From positions 467,332 through 531,331 of the forward strand of contig NW_014577152.1 in NCBI RefSeq assembly GCF_000485595.1: a DNA stretch of 64,000 bases, in the 5' to 3' direction. The stretch comes from Priapulus caudatus. Taxonomy: Eukaryota > Priapulida > Priapulimorpha > Priapulimorphida > Priapulidae. Positions 1 to 10,700 of the stretch are shown here, one piece after another (positions within the stretch are counted from its first letter, which is position 1; each line of letters opens with the position of its first letter). The translations under genes were made by a program, and so were the position numbers. Below the pieces are notes generated by a model. The model was not told where the DNA came from. It searched no databases and saw only the letters and a program-made list of their open reading frames with translations.

Positions 1-327
1 GCTCCAATCTCCCAGCGAGCCACACCGCGTCGCCGAGTGAGCAAGAGTGCGTTAGTAGCTGCCTTTTGTTTCAAGTTCGGCGGGCAATACGCACGGATTG
101 ATGGCCAAAGAATGGATGTATAATCGTGTCGTACGTTTTAGTCTGTATTTGAGCTCAAGTTGGTTGAGTTACGCGTAGTAAATCGTAGATATTCTAAGGC
201 TAGTAAATGACGAATTTCACTTGTTTATTGAAGTCACTCTCCTTCCCTATTATCTACTCCTGATATATATATATATGTATATATATATATGTTGCTTCAA
301 CTAATAACATCTTTATTCTCATGACAG

Positions 328-369
328 ATTCTGCTGCTTCGAAGACGTCTCATGGGGAAGCAATTACAG
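328..369 (+). CDS. GTF2F2: GTF2F2 internal exon (tentative)
   Basis: A 42-bp candidate exon follows an ATGACAG acceptor and ends at a GGTAAT donor. Its last base completes a GAA codon with the first two bases of the next exon, giving EKMQVEG, which lines up with the short acidic loop before QRAECRP in RAP30. The peptide itself (SAASKTSHGEAIT) is in a poorly conserved part, so only phase and position support it. Confidence 0.4.
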
Positions 370-993
370 GTAATACAGTTTGACATTTTAAAATATGGTG
401 CCTAATAGTAATACCAACTGTCCCCCCAGACAGTTGCCTTGCTGCAATAAACCGAGGTCTCTTGTCTGCCATGTATCTCTGTGGAACTCCGCAGCGTGAC
501 GATAAAATAAAATATCCCAACGATCATTAGATAATATTAAAAACTGTTCAATAATAAATAGCAGACCTGTGAGTAATTTTTGGGAGGGGGATGGGTAATT
601 ATCCGTAAGGTGATTGTCCAGGGGGTATTCGTCCATGGGGTGATTGTGGGTAATGTTGTCTTGGGGCAATTGTCAGGGTTTTGCTCCCTATGACAGGATA
701 GCCAGTCCCATAGTCTAGACATAGATAGTCTCGCATAGATAGTCGCTGCAGCGACACATGCTCCAGGTAGCAGTTGTCTCTCCGACGATCCACGTCGTAC
801 ACCACTACTCTCTTTGCTATGGCGACCCACGCTCCACGTAGCAAACTCCTGGCTCACCGACGACACACACGCTACAACTCTCGTCTTCTCGCTATGGCGA
901 CCCACGCTCCACGTTGCACGTCCGTCTCTCCGACGACCCCACTTGTCTCTGTCCGGGTGTAGTGGTGGTGGTGGTGGTGGTGGTGGTGGTGGT

Positions 994-1032
<39 letters not shown>

Positions 1033-4000
1033 AATTGTCTTAGGTGTAATTGTCCGGGGGGGGGGGTAATTTTCCAGGGTGTGATTGTCTGGACAGTGAG
1101 AAATTTTCTGCCTGAGAGGTATCTGTCCAGGGAGTATTTGTCCCAGAACCATAAAATATTACATACACTTAAATTTTTGGTGTGCATTTAATATTTCTAG
1201 AAAATCCTACTAGGTGGCATTAGGGTAATGAAACTGAAATATGTATTTAGTAGAATCTTGGAGTAATCATTCTGTCAGAATGATTATTCCAGGGTAGAAT
1301 GTAATTGTCACTGACCAAATTAAGTGGTGTACCATAATCGTTGTCATGAAAATTTTTCGAGAAATAGATTTCGTCTATAGATTATAACAATATTCCACAT
1401 TCCATTATCTAAAATTATGAAATTATAGCAAGTTGTTTGTTTCACTCTGTTTACTTTTGTTTCTGATAATGGTTTAATGCATTTTAAGGTGTTGTGCATT
1501 GAAAAAAATCATGCAAGATTACGAAAATTAATTAAAAAAATGAATGGAACTGTGAAAATGAATATTATCTTGAGGTTCTGTAAGTTGTGTTTTCGGAAGA
1601 CTTATGGGAAGTTATTTGTTAATTCCTTTCTTCAGTACAGACTTTTGGTTAGAAACTTGAGCTGTTAACATCATCATGGTATACACGAGATTGCATAAAC
1701 CCATTTGATAAGATTATACAAAAAGTACAATTAAGTTAAGTAATTAGGAAATAAGCTTTGTTTTTCTCAATTATCTCTACTGCATTTTTGTTTCGTAAGT
1801 TTTGTAGTTTATATAATTTATCCACTTAAGCGAGCTTTTTAAAATGCAAACGTACATCTGCATCTAGCGACAGCAGAACTCGGCTTGCTTGCATACTGTT
1901 TTGGTCGCTGTTCGGTTTTAATCCACTGAAAATAATTATCTACTGAATATGATACATAATTCTATTTGCGTTAGCAACATTACTCTTGTGCTGTCAATAT
2001 TTTATAGGAAGGTTCTTATATTTCCAGCATTAACAGTTTCATTATACTGTGTTTCGCAAGCGTGTGATTAAACGTCCTTCGGGGGCCTGTGGATGCCTGG
2101 TAAACTATCTGAAGTAATAATCTATAGATACAGGCCAGGTTAACCAGGTATCATGGAGATATTCTGAATAATATCGCAGATGCATCATGTATTTGCAGGT
2201 GTGCTGTGAATATAATTGTAAGTGCACATTTGCTGTTTTCCCCTATAGATAGCCAAGACTCATAGCACAAACATATGTTTCATCTGCTAGTTGATGATTA
2301 TACTGTTTAGTATGAGTATAAGGCTTTGGTCTATATATACAGTTTGGTAATTGTCATGCACCTCTCAGCCCATGCTTATTACCTTCGTCTTTGCGCTGTA
2401 GCATATGACTGAGTAAACATGCACTATACTTTTGCTCTAGAAAAAATGCAAGTTGAAGGCAAGGTGAAGCAGAGAGCTGAATGCCGCCCACATGCGGATG
2501 CAAACTACATGAAGCTGAAGAGGTACAAGTGGAAGCCATAGAAATATTCATGTATTCAGTCATCAATATCCGGGTGTATCCAATAAAGGCTCAGTATGGG
2601 AAATGTTATGGATATCTGGATAATTGTTAATGTGACAAAAATGTTAAATAGCATATTAGATGGGTTTTTCGTTTTTTAATGTTTGTCTTTTAGTAAAATG
2701 ATCGTAATTTAGCATATTAGATGGGTTTTTCACAGCAGTCTTTTGTTTTGCTGTTGGTTCAGTCTACTTAATGCTATTTATATGTTAAATTATATTATGC
2801 ATGATTTTCTGGATGTTTATTAACTTCAGGATACAGTTTGTGGAGGCATCTAAGCCAACCAGGGTCGTTCAACAGCTGCAAGGAGTAGTGCAGACATATA
2901 AGCCAGTGTCAAACCATGAGAATAATGTAAGTGTACAGCTTAGTTAATGGTCGCGTTGCTAACTGCTATAGCATGCGGGTGATGTCCCTATTTTCTATAA
3001 GGAATGGGTATATATATAATAAACAACATTTGGCTGAGGGCAACTGAGGCTTAATTTGTGGACTGAGAATCCTCCGTTGCCTGCGACCGAGGGTGCAGGG
3101 TAACATTGATTTTGTCAGCTTACAAATCTCTATGCTGCCCGAGCAACCAGGCAATAATTGCACTGTTCGAAATATAACTGGGAGTGGATCATGCTAGAAG
3201 AGTGTGACTTTGGCATGCCATAAGAGAACAAGGGGCATTTTGTATTTACTAGTTCTTCTCTACCTATGGATTATTATGCATTACTTAATAAACATGAACT
3301 TAGACGTTACCTTAAGCATCAGCCAGGGGCCTGTTGTCAGAAACTTCATAAAGTTACGATTAATTTTAAGTCTAATGCTAATGTTAAGGTTAATTTTAAT
3401 AGCGTTGCCAGAAACCAACTTAAACTAAACTTACTTAAGTGAAAACTTACGATAACATGAACTTCATAATTTCATGTCACAAGGCTGCTGATTGGATGAG
3501 AATCGATCACAAAATTCAAATTCATACACATTTATTGTACATCACAGTAATTTATGCATATTATGATGGCTAACCACATATAAATAATATTTGATGAAAA
3601 ATTACGTGGTCATGAAATTATTCTGCACAACAAGACAAATTCTCACACTGTAACGCGAGACGCGAGAATCGTGGCAAGCGTTGCAAACCTTTAAAACAAG
3701 AGAACAAATGCCATACGTCATTTGTAAATGTATTGTTTTGTTTTATTAGCGGTAGATAATTAATGATTTTGATGTGTTTTTTAAGAAAAACACATTTTAT
3801 TCATTATTATAAAATATAATATCACTATAATTGTAATTCGTAGTGTAAATGTGTTATTTTCAACTTAATATTAAAGTTAAGGGAGGGTCTAGGATATCTT
3901 AAGTTAAGAGAAAAGTTACGAGCATTTTTAATTCTCTTAACTTTACGAAGTTTCTGGCAACGCTTTAAGAGAAAAAGTTAATGTTAAGGTTAATGTTAAG

Positions 4001-5349
4001 ACTAATTTCTTTCTGACAACGGGCCCCAGGTCCTTAATCACTCAGCTGTCAACATTGATTTTCAGTGAGAATTATTGATCTATGATTTTTGGCACATGAA
4101 TTCTCGCCAGCCATTTTTACAGACATATAACAAGTATATATATATATGTGGCTGTAAAAAAAACACACACGTCATAGTCGTCATTATAGTCTAATTATGT
4201 GCTTGCAGCATTAAAAATATCTGAAGAAGCAGTAGTATGGAGTGTATGCTTTCCCAACTTCAGATGAACTCATAGGGGGCCAGAATTTATTACAGGTTTT
4301 TAGTATTGGGCACCTTACACGGCTATTTGAGGATAGCACACTGGCCTATCGTAGGTTTAGTTTTACCAGAAGAAGCCAGGCACCGATTTCTCCAGCTGCA
4401 AGATGGAGTGTAATCGGGATAGAGTGGCTTAATTAATCAAAGACAATGTCAGTAAGTGTGGTGGGGCAGTACGTGGGGCGAGACGCGAATACTGAATCCC
4501 TCAACCACAACCTATGGTAATTACCATTAGGCCATTCTGCTTCTAAACGCAGGAGTGGGATTAGCTCCCTGCTGTATTTCTTTACATTTTTATTGCAGAT
4601 TAAGTGGGATAAAGAAAAGAAGGAGCAAGGCAAGAAATCTCGGGCAGACAAGGATCAAGTCATGGATATGTTATTTAGTGCCTTTGAGAAACATCAATAC
4701 TACAATATTAAGGATCTTGTTCGAACCACCAACCAGCCAGTTGTAAGTTTGTATTTATGCTGATTGTTTTCATGGTTTGTGTTCACGATTATGAATTCTA
4801 AGTTTAAATAAATTCACTTTTCTATCATGATTGCTTGACTATCAGCAAAGAAACTTGTTGGGTGCTAGCATATTGTTTTTAATTGTAAATACATTCGACT
4901 CTGTGTGCCCCACAATAATGTAAATTTTAATATGAAGCCAATTAATCATCACTTGAATCTTTTTCGTTTCGTTTCTGTCTCCTTTTATGTTATTTTATGT
5001 GCATTCAGTATTTTTATGGGTATCCTGGTTAGTTTCCTAACTAGTATTCCTAACTAACAGGATATTTAAACATTTAATTACCTCATTATGGCATAACCCG
5101 GCATTTTAAGTGATCGAATTTTTTTGGACTCCAATTATCGCTAAATAACGGGGTTTCACTGTAAAAATGTGTGTATGTATGTATGTATTCATGTACTCAC
5201 AACTGGTAAAACTCTCATTTTTCTAGACATACTTGAAAGAAATTTTAAAAGAGATCTGCGTTTATAACATCAAGGCTCCACACAGAAACATGTGGGAATT
5301 GAAACCTGAATATCGTCACTACAAAGAGGATAAAGAAAAGGATTCCTGA
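328..5349 (+). CDS. GTF2F2: TFIIF beta subunit (RAP30), C-terminal part, spliced
   Basis: This is the small subunit of general transcription factor TFIIF, which binds RNA polymerase II in the nucleus and brings it to the promoter. Visible exons are 328-369 (tentative), 2441-2522, 2830-2926, 4599-4742 and 5227-5349, all with GT-AG borders and matching phases. The protein shows the family's QRAECRP block, a KP-rich linker ending YKPVSNHENN, then the C-terminal winged-helix DNA-binding domain with the hallmark MLFSAFEKHQYYN, YLKEILKEI and WELKPEYRHY stretches. About 163 residues are visible. RAP30 is usually about 250, so the N-terminal dimerisation region lies to the left of the window. The family assignment is secure; only the 42-bp first exon is doubtful. 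Confidence 0.95.
994..1031 (+). repeat. (GGT)n and 38-base poly-G tract
   Basis: A (GGT)n run from about 962 to 993 leads into 38 consecutive guanines. On the plus strand this could form G-quadruplexes. The exact length is prone to sequencing error. Confidence 0.9.
1260..1290. repeat. Perfect short hairpin
   Basis: GGAGTAATCATTCT and its exact reverse complement are separated by three bases. It is intronic to GTF2F2. A function as RNA is not indicated. Confidence 0.7.
2441..2522 (+). CDS. GTF2F2: GTF2F2 exon with the QRAECRP block
   Basis: The exon follows a TTTGCTCTAG acceptor and ends AG|GTACAAG. It encodes KMQVEGKVKQRAECRP and then ANYMKLKR, the strongly conserved centre of RAP30. It ends in phase 2 and joins the next exon to form an arginine codon. 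Confidence 0.9.
2830..2926 (+). CDS. GTF2F2: GTF2F2 linker exon
   Basis: The exon lies between a TTAACTTCAG acceptor and a GTAAGT donor. It encodes IQFVEASKPTRVVQQLQ followed by a KPVSNHENN end, the linker between the RAP30 dimerisation region and the winged helix. It ends in phase 0. Confidence 0.92.
3326..4027. mobile_element. Non-autonomous DNA element with nested terminal inverted repeats
   Basis: The ends are GGGGCCTGTTGTCAGAAA on the left and its near-exact inverse on the right (TTTCTGACAACGGGCCCC). A second perfect 15-bp inverted pair lies inside it: AGCGTTGCCAGAAAC at 3401-3415 and its inverse at 3950-3964. Both arms carry GTTAAGGTTAA-type subterminal repeats. The centre has no transposase frame. 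I find no clear target-site duplication, so the family is open. It lies in a GTF2F2 intron. Confidence 0.65.
4599..4742 (+). CDS. GTF2F2: GTF2F2 winged-helix exon
   Basis: This exon has 48 codons between TATTGCAG and GTAAGT. It holds a basic stretch (KKEQGKKSRADK) followed by MDMLFSAFEKHQYYN and IKDLV, which form the first helices of the RAP30 winged-helix domain that contacts DNA near the promoter. Confidence 0.95.
5227..5349 (+). CDS. GTF2F2: GTF2F2 last coding exon
   Basis: This exon encodes TYLKEILKEICVYNIK and then WELKPEYRHYKEDKEKDS before a TGA stop. It is the C-terminal half of the winged helix plus the short charged tail typical of RAP30, so the C-terminus appears complete. I see no strong AATAAA signal close behind it. 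Confidence 0.95.
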   Translation, partial: TYLKEILKEICVYNIKAPHRNMWELKPEYRHYKEDKEKDS

Positions 5350-7647
5350 TTTGATTGTATATATTTGTATATCTGTACGTGTGTGTTGCGTATGTTTATG
5401 TGCATGTGTGTGTTGTAGGTGTGTGCATTCTTGTAGAAAGAATCAGGCTTCAGGCATATTATTAATCTTTCTCAGTATGTTAATCTGCAACTCTCATGCA
5501 CACTCTCATATGGTAGAAGATTGATAGAGGGATGTAACTACATTGCTATATGTGCAATCATTTATGAACAAATTGGTTGAGTGGATCATATGGTCAATTA
5601 CAATGCAGACTGTTACCAAGAAAGTGGTAGCTTGCCTAATGTTTCTTTCAGAGTCCATATAATTACTTATATAAGGAACAATGTAAAAATTTACTCATTG
5701 CATTTGAAGTTAAAACTATCATATTTGTTTTGTTTCTGTGAACATTGGATTTATGGAGATAGACGAATTATCATGTACAGCTAGTCTGCAGTGGGTCAGA
5801 ATTTGAACTGGATGAATTTTTTGGATTTCAATTTGAAATTTTTGCAAGTTGCCTCACAAGTGATCGATCAATATCAAAACAGGTTGAGAAACTGTATGCT
5901 TTGGCAGTATTTGGGTAAGCAAATATAATGAGCTGATTAAATGCGTGAGTCATATAATCATCTTTAAAACAAATATTCCTCCGGTGTGTGTGTGTGCACT
6001 GTGTGTTTGTAATGCAGCACACTTTGGATGGCAATAACGTCGATTAGGAATTGAAATATTAAAGGTTCTAACAATTTGCTTCACCTGATAAACATAGTGG
6101 AGCCTCATATTATGAGTACTATTATCAAATTTAAGATACCTTTCCATTGCAGAATGATTAATTTTCTCATGTAGCCATAAAAGTTGAACTCTAGATGTAG
6201 CCTTGAAGAAACAAATGTGAAAGTCCCTACTTTCACCGTATTTTTCTCGAGTTGGCTGTGAAGCTCCAGATAATGAAAATTATTGGAAAGTGAAATTCCG
6301 TAGTGTTTGTTACGGTGTAATCACTGTAGTCACGTGCTCTCAATAACGTGTAAAATAGACCTTCTTATGAGACTGAGAGAGAGCAATTGAGATTGATAAA
6401 GACCCTATTTATAACGCACGTTTAAACATCTTACTCGTGTTTTGTGTGTACGCACGTAAGAGCAAAGACAACAAGATCGTTTTCTGTATAATTTATTCCA
6501 AAATTCTGAGTATTAAATCGTATTTGGTTTATACACATTGCTTTATCATGTTGTGTCTCTGAAGCGGCTAACAAACTACTGCGTGGCGATTCAAGAAGCT
6601 TCATCTCATCCGATGAGCAATGATTCCTTAACCTTTTTTAATCTTACAATAGATCATGTTCTAGCTGTACGGTCCATCTCATATGTTCACTATTATAGGA
6701 AATATTTTCTGCATTCAACTTATTCAGTTATACCTAATTATTTTACACTGAAAAACCCACGACAATGATATGCGCGCATTAGTCAATATTTTGTATACAT
6801 CGTTTTACGGTTTCCTTGGTGGCCCCAGTAAAAGATTTATAGTGAAACTGAAGCCAAATAGCGATGCTTTGATTGGAGTCTGATTTTAACTAGAATTCCG
6901 TGTAATATAGCCATCGTATTCCTTTAGCCTAAATGACAATAGATATAGCCCGTAGCAAGACATCCAAACTAATTGGAATGTTCAATTAGACTTGTTTCCA
7001 GTGCAATATAAAGCGATAAATTTTTGCAACAGTAGGCTGTGTACATAGTGGTTCGTTACTGGTTGATGCTTCTCTTCTGGTGTGATGTAAGAATAACGTA
7101 ACCGCAGTGAAACACAATGTACGTAAGAAGTGTATTATTTTCTTTATGCAGAAATAATATAAAATCAAACAGAGCCGAGAGCGTAAAACTTGTCTAATCG
7201 ATATAGGTTACCCGGAGCTGTTGAGTCAGTCAGTCGACGATGACGTCAGCTAGTGATCACCCCTACACGCGTAATAGCTTAACCCATGAGTGTGATCTGT
7301 CTGTCTGTGCATGGTGCCAAGTAATTTTGCACATCCGCGTGACGAAAAGTAAACCATGTATGGAATGCCGTAATATATGTCTTTAATAATGCAAAATTTA
7401 ATTTTGGCATGAGCATTATTTCAAAATTTTATTTAACTAAGTAGAAAAGTTATTATAAAATATATTTGTAAAATTATTGAAATATTTAGCTTATCTTAAT
7501 GTCGGCCATTTAGGCGGCGGAGGAATGTGATACGGCCACCGAAGCACGCCGCTTCCGCCATTTCTACAAGGTGTGATTACCGGCAAGACAACCGGCTTCA
7601 GAACTTAGTTTCTCAGAATTTTTGAGACGAAGTAAACAGATATCATC
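5350..7647. other. GTF2F2 3' flank and profilin upstream region
   Basis: This AT-rich sequence has no supported coding exon. The first part is presumably the GTF2F2 3' untranslated region. The last 150 bases (7500-7647) change to CpG-containing sequence with repeated GCCAT-type motifs just before the profilin start, a plausible TATA-less promoter and 5' untranslated region. Confidence 0.5.
7500..7647 (+). promoter_or_regulatory. Likely profilin promoter and 5' UTR
   Basis: A locally GC- and CpG-richer stretch contains CGGCCATTT, CGGCCACC and CCGCCATTT, which resemble YY1-type GCCAT sites common at TATA-less animal promoters. It directly precedes the profilin ATG at 7648. The start of transcription cannot be read from the sequence. 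Confidence 0.35.
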
Positions 7648-7758
7648 ATGAGTTGGCAGTCCTACGTTGATGAGCAGCTTATTGGTTCGGGATGCGTAAA
7701 GCATGGCGCAATTGTTGGTTTGCAGGGTGGAACGTGGGCAGCAAGTCCAGGATTCGCG
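7648..7758 (+). CDS. Profilin exon 1
   Basis: Encodes MSWQSYVDEQLIGSG through AASPGFA, 37 codons ending in phase 0 at a GCG|GTAAGC donor. It includes the N-terminal helix with the conserved tryptophan of the poly-proline groove. Confidence 0.97.
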
Positions 7759-10700
7759 GTAAGCTTCCCTGACATTGAACTAAGTTTCTATGGGCATTTT
7801 TCTCTCATCCGTTCAGAATCAAACTACGTTTCTGACAGCTCATATTATACTCTTTTATTAGAATTGCGCTGTCTATGTTTCGTTATTAAGGCGTGCACTA
7901 CGGTAGTAGTTTAAGCGTTGTATGTCAATGTGTTATAATACTAGTATTACTAATACTAATAGTAATACTAGTACTTATTGCTGCCAGTTTGAGAGTGGCT
8001 CACTGGGACACCACCCCCTGTGCGGCATCGTTGGCAGTTGCCTTTTTTGGTGTCGTGTCACGGACCGAATAGAGTAGATGAATATTTGCCGTGTAAGTGC
8101 GCGTATACGCTGTACGCTACACGTGTACGCTCTATTTACACTCAAATCGGTCTACTAAGTCTAAGATCCATTATTCGTATCTAGAATTTATTATGTAACC
8201 TCATATCATAAGTGATAATCTTCAAAAGTCCTGGGGACTATAACGAAGATGGAGAGAGTGGATCAAGTCGGTAGATCCACACTGCGGATCGCAGCGGAAA
8301 AAGTTGTAAATTTGCTATTTACTAAGGATGAAGGCAGTGAATTCCAATACGGAATCTTTTCTACGGAATGTATTCTAATAGTAATATGTCACTTAATTAA
8401 CGGCTGCTTATAATTCCCACTGTTAAAACTTTAGTATTTTATTAGGCTGTGGACGGCGTTTAATTTTACTAAGTAACAGTTTGTTAAACATTAGTCTATT
8501 ACCTCAGCAACTGAATCATGCACAGTATCTCAGGGTGCGAAATTAACGGGAGTCCTGAGTCAAATACTCCTTGATTTACTGACGGACTCCCTTATTTGAC
8601 ATATGCAGGAGTCTGTGTGACTCCCTGAAAATTCTGCCATACTATACCTACTAACTATAGTTCGTTCCAGAGCACGGCCTCGCGGAATTACCGTATTTTT
8701 TCAGCAAATGTTCAAAGAAAATTGGGCAGACGTGTAACCGCATGAATCTTCAAAATAAGCACGTGTTATTGTTAATATCTTTAATTTTGAACTTCAGACT
8801 GCGGACTCCTTCATTTTGCTACGGACTCCCTCTTTTTGAGGGTAGGGAGTCTGTTGGACTCCCTTGTTTAAAGGTTAATTTCTACCCCTGGTATCTGAAA
8901 AACGAATAATTGAAGAAGCCATCAATTTTCTTCAACACCTGACACTACTCCATCACACCTTTGCGACCACAACGTAACCATCACACCACACTGTGACAGT
9001 ATGCGGATTATATAGGCTGGATCATCATAGGACCGTATCATCTTGCACAATACTACAAAGAAACAATACCACCACAGCTCAACAGCAGAAACTATTCCTG
9101 TAACTCAGACAAAACCGAGGAGTATACAGTTAAAAGAGGGGGAAGCAATAACTGGAAAAAATGTAAATACCTGGGCAGTTGTCTTGGAACGGAGAAAGAC
9201 CTCATTGAAAGAAAACAAAATGCTATATTAGCAATGAATGTTTGGGACAATATATGGCGTCACCATCACTCATAGAGCCTGTATTCCTCTACAACTCCGA
9301 ATTATGCTCAATATCTAAACATCTTGCTGGTAGAATCGATTCTTTCCAACGCCGGCTCTAAGGAGGGCCATAAATATCAGATACCCTAAGAAAATTAGTT
9401 CCGTCGCCCTGAAAGGACTACTCAAATTTACAGAATGGAGCGAAATCATCAAAACACGCAGAATTAGACTTTTTGGACACATCATGAGACTCTCCACAAA
9501 CACTCCTGACAGGTTAGCACTCCGTGAAGCAGATAGGAAAGTAGATCAGCCAGTCGGTCGACCAATTACTACCTGGTTGAGATTGATGAAGCAGCAGCTG
9601 GCAGACATGAACACCAACTGGGAGACTGCGCTGCTGAAGAAGCGAGTGATAGAGATCAGTGGCGAAAACAGTGTAGAGGGCAATAACACAAGGGGGAGAG
9701 AGATCAGGATGTGCGTAGCACGGCTGCCAGTCAGCACCTGAAACGAATGGAATGAAGGATCAATTTTCAGGGGCACTGCCACTAGTAGTAGGCATATACT
9801 CATACTATGAATGTTTTTCGTACTTGCACTAAGCTCGTAATCTCGTAAAGATTAGTCTTCAAAGTCCAGGTGACTACAGCAAAGACGGAGAAGAAAAAAT
9901 CCAGTAATTTTTTGTAGCACTGAGAAAGCATTCTTTGTTGCCAGAATTCAGCATTCTTTCTTGAAACCAGATTACTGCAAAGTAATTCCAATTTACATGA
10001 GCTAAAATGTCACTCTAGTCTAAGCAAGTTCACAATGAACAATAATAAATACATATTAAACTTTATTTCTGATCTGTTTAATATTTTTTGGAGATGACAA
10101 GTAATCTACAAGACACAAAATACCCTACAAAATTTGCTAACCAAACCATATTTTGCAAAGCAAAGGTTATTTTTCTATAACAAGTTTGTTTTAGATAGCA
10201 AATATTTAGCACAAAATTTACTCATGGTGTTATGTGAACAAGCTGTGTGTAATGTATATACATGTGTCACATATATCAGGTTGTAAAATAATTATCTGAT
10301 TAGTATTTGTGTGTCCTGTGATAGGTAACGTGAGTACGACAACAAAATTGAAGAATGTTCTGATCACAGTTTGTAAATTGTGAGTGTTTAATCATCAAAA
10401 TTAAATATTTGTTATTTTTAATTACCAAATTGATAAAGCTAATGAGCATCACAGGTTTATAACTAGTGATACTAATGATAGTAATAATATGTAGGCTATT
10501 AATTTCCTAGTTGGGGAAAAAAGGGAACGAATAGCCTTGAAGTGCTACTCTAAAATTATGTCTTGTTTAATGTGGTGCCCCTCTGTGTATGTAGGTGATG
10601 ACACATTTTTTATGCCACTCTTACACACCGGTTGTCACTGAAGTATGGTTTACACTTATATGTGCAATACTAATAGCTAATATATGTACGTGAGTAAAGG

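Larger units (their letters stand above)
370..2440 (+). other. GTF2F2 intron region with GT-rich repeat block
   Basis: This interval has no convincing coding exon. From about 570 to 1145 it holds degenerate G-rich units related to GGGTAATTGTCC, a (GGT)n run and a 38-base G tract (994-1031), with two direct copies of a GCTATGGCGACCCACGCTCC unit at about 818 and 891. A perfect 14-bp hairpin (GGAGTAATCATTCT arms) lies at 1260-1290. The proline-rich open frames over the G tract are by-products of the repeat. Confidence 0.6.

Noticed and set aside
537-1187. Polyproline frame on the minus strand
   Set aside because: It is caused by the G tract and (GGT)n repeat inside a GTF2F2 intron.
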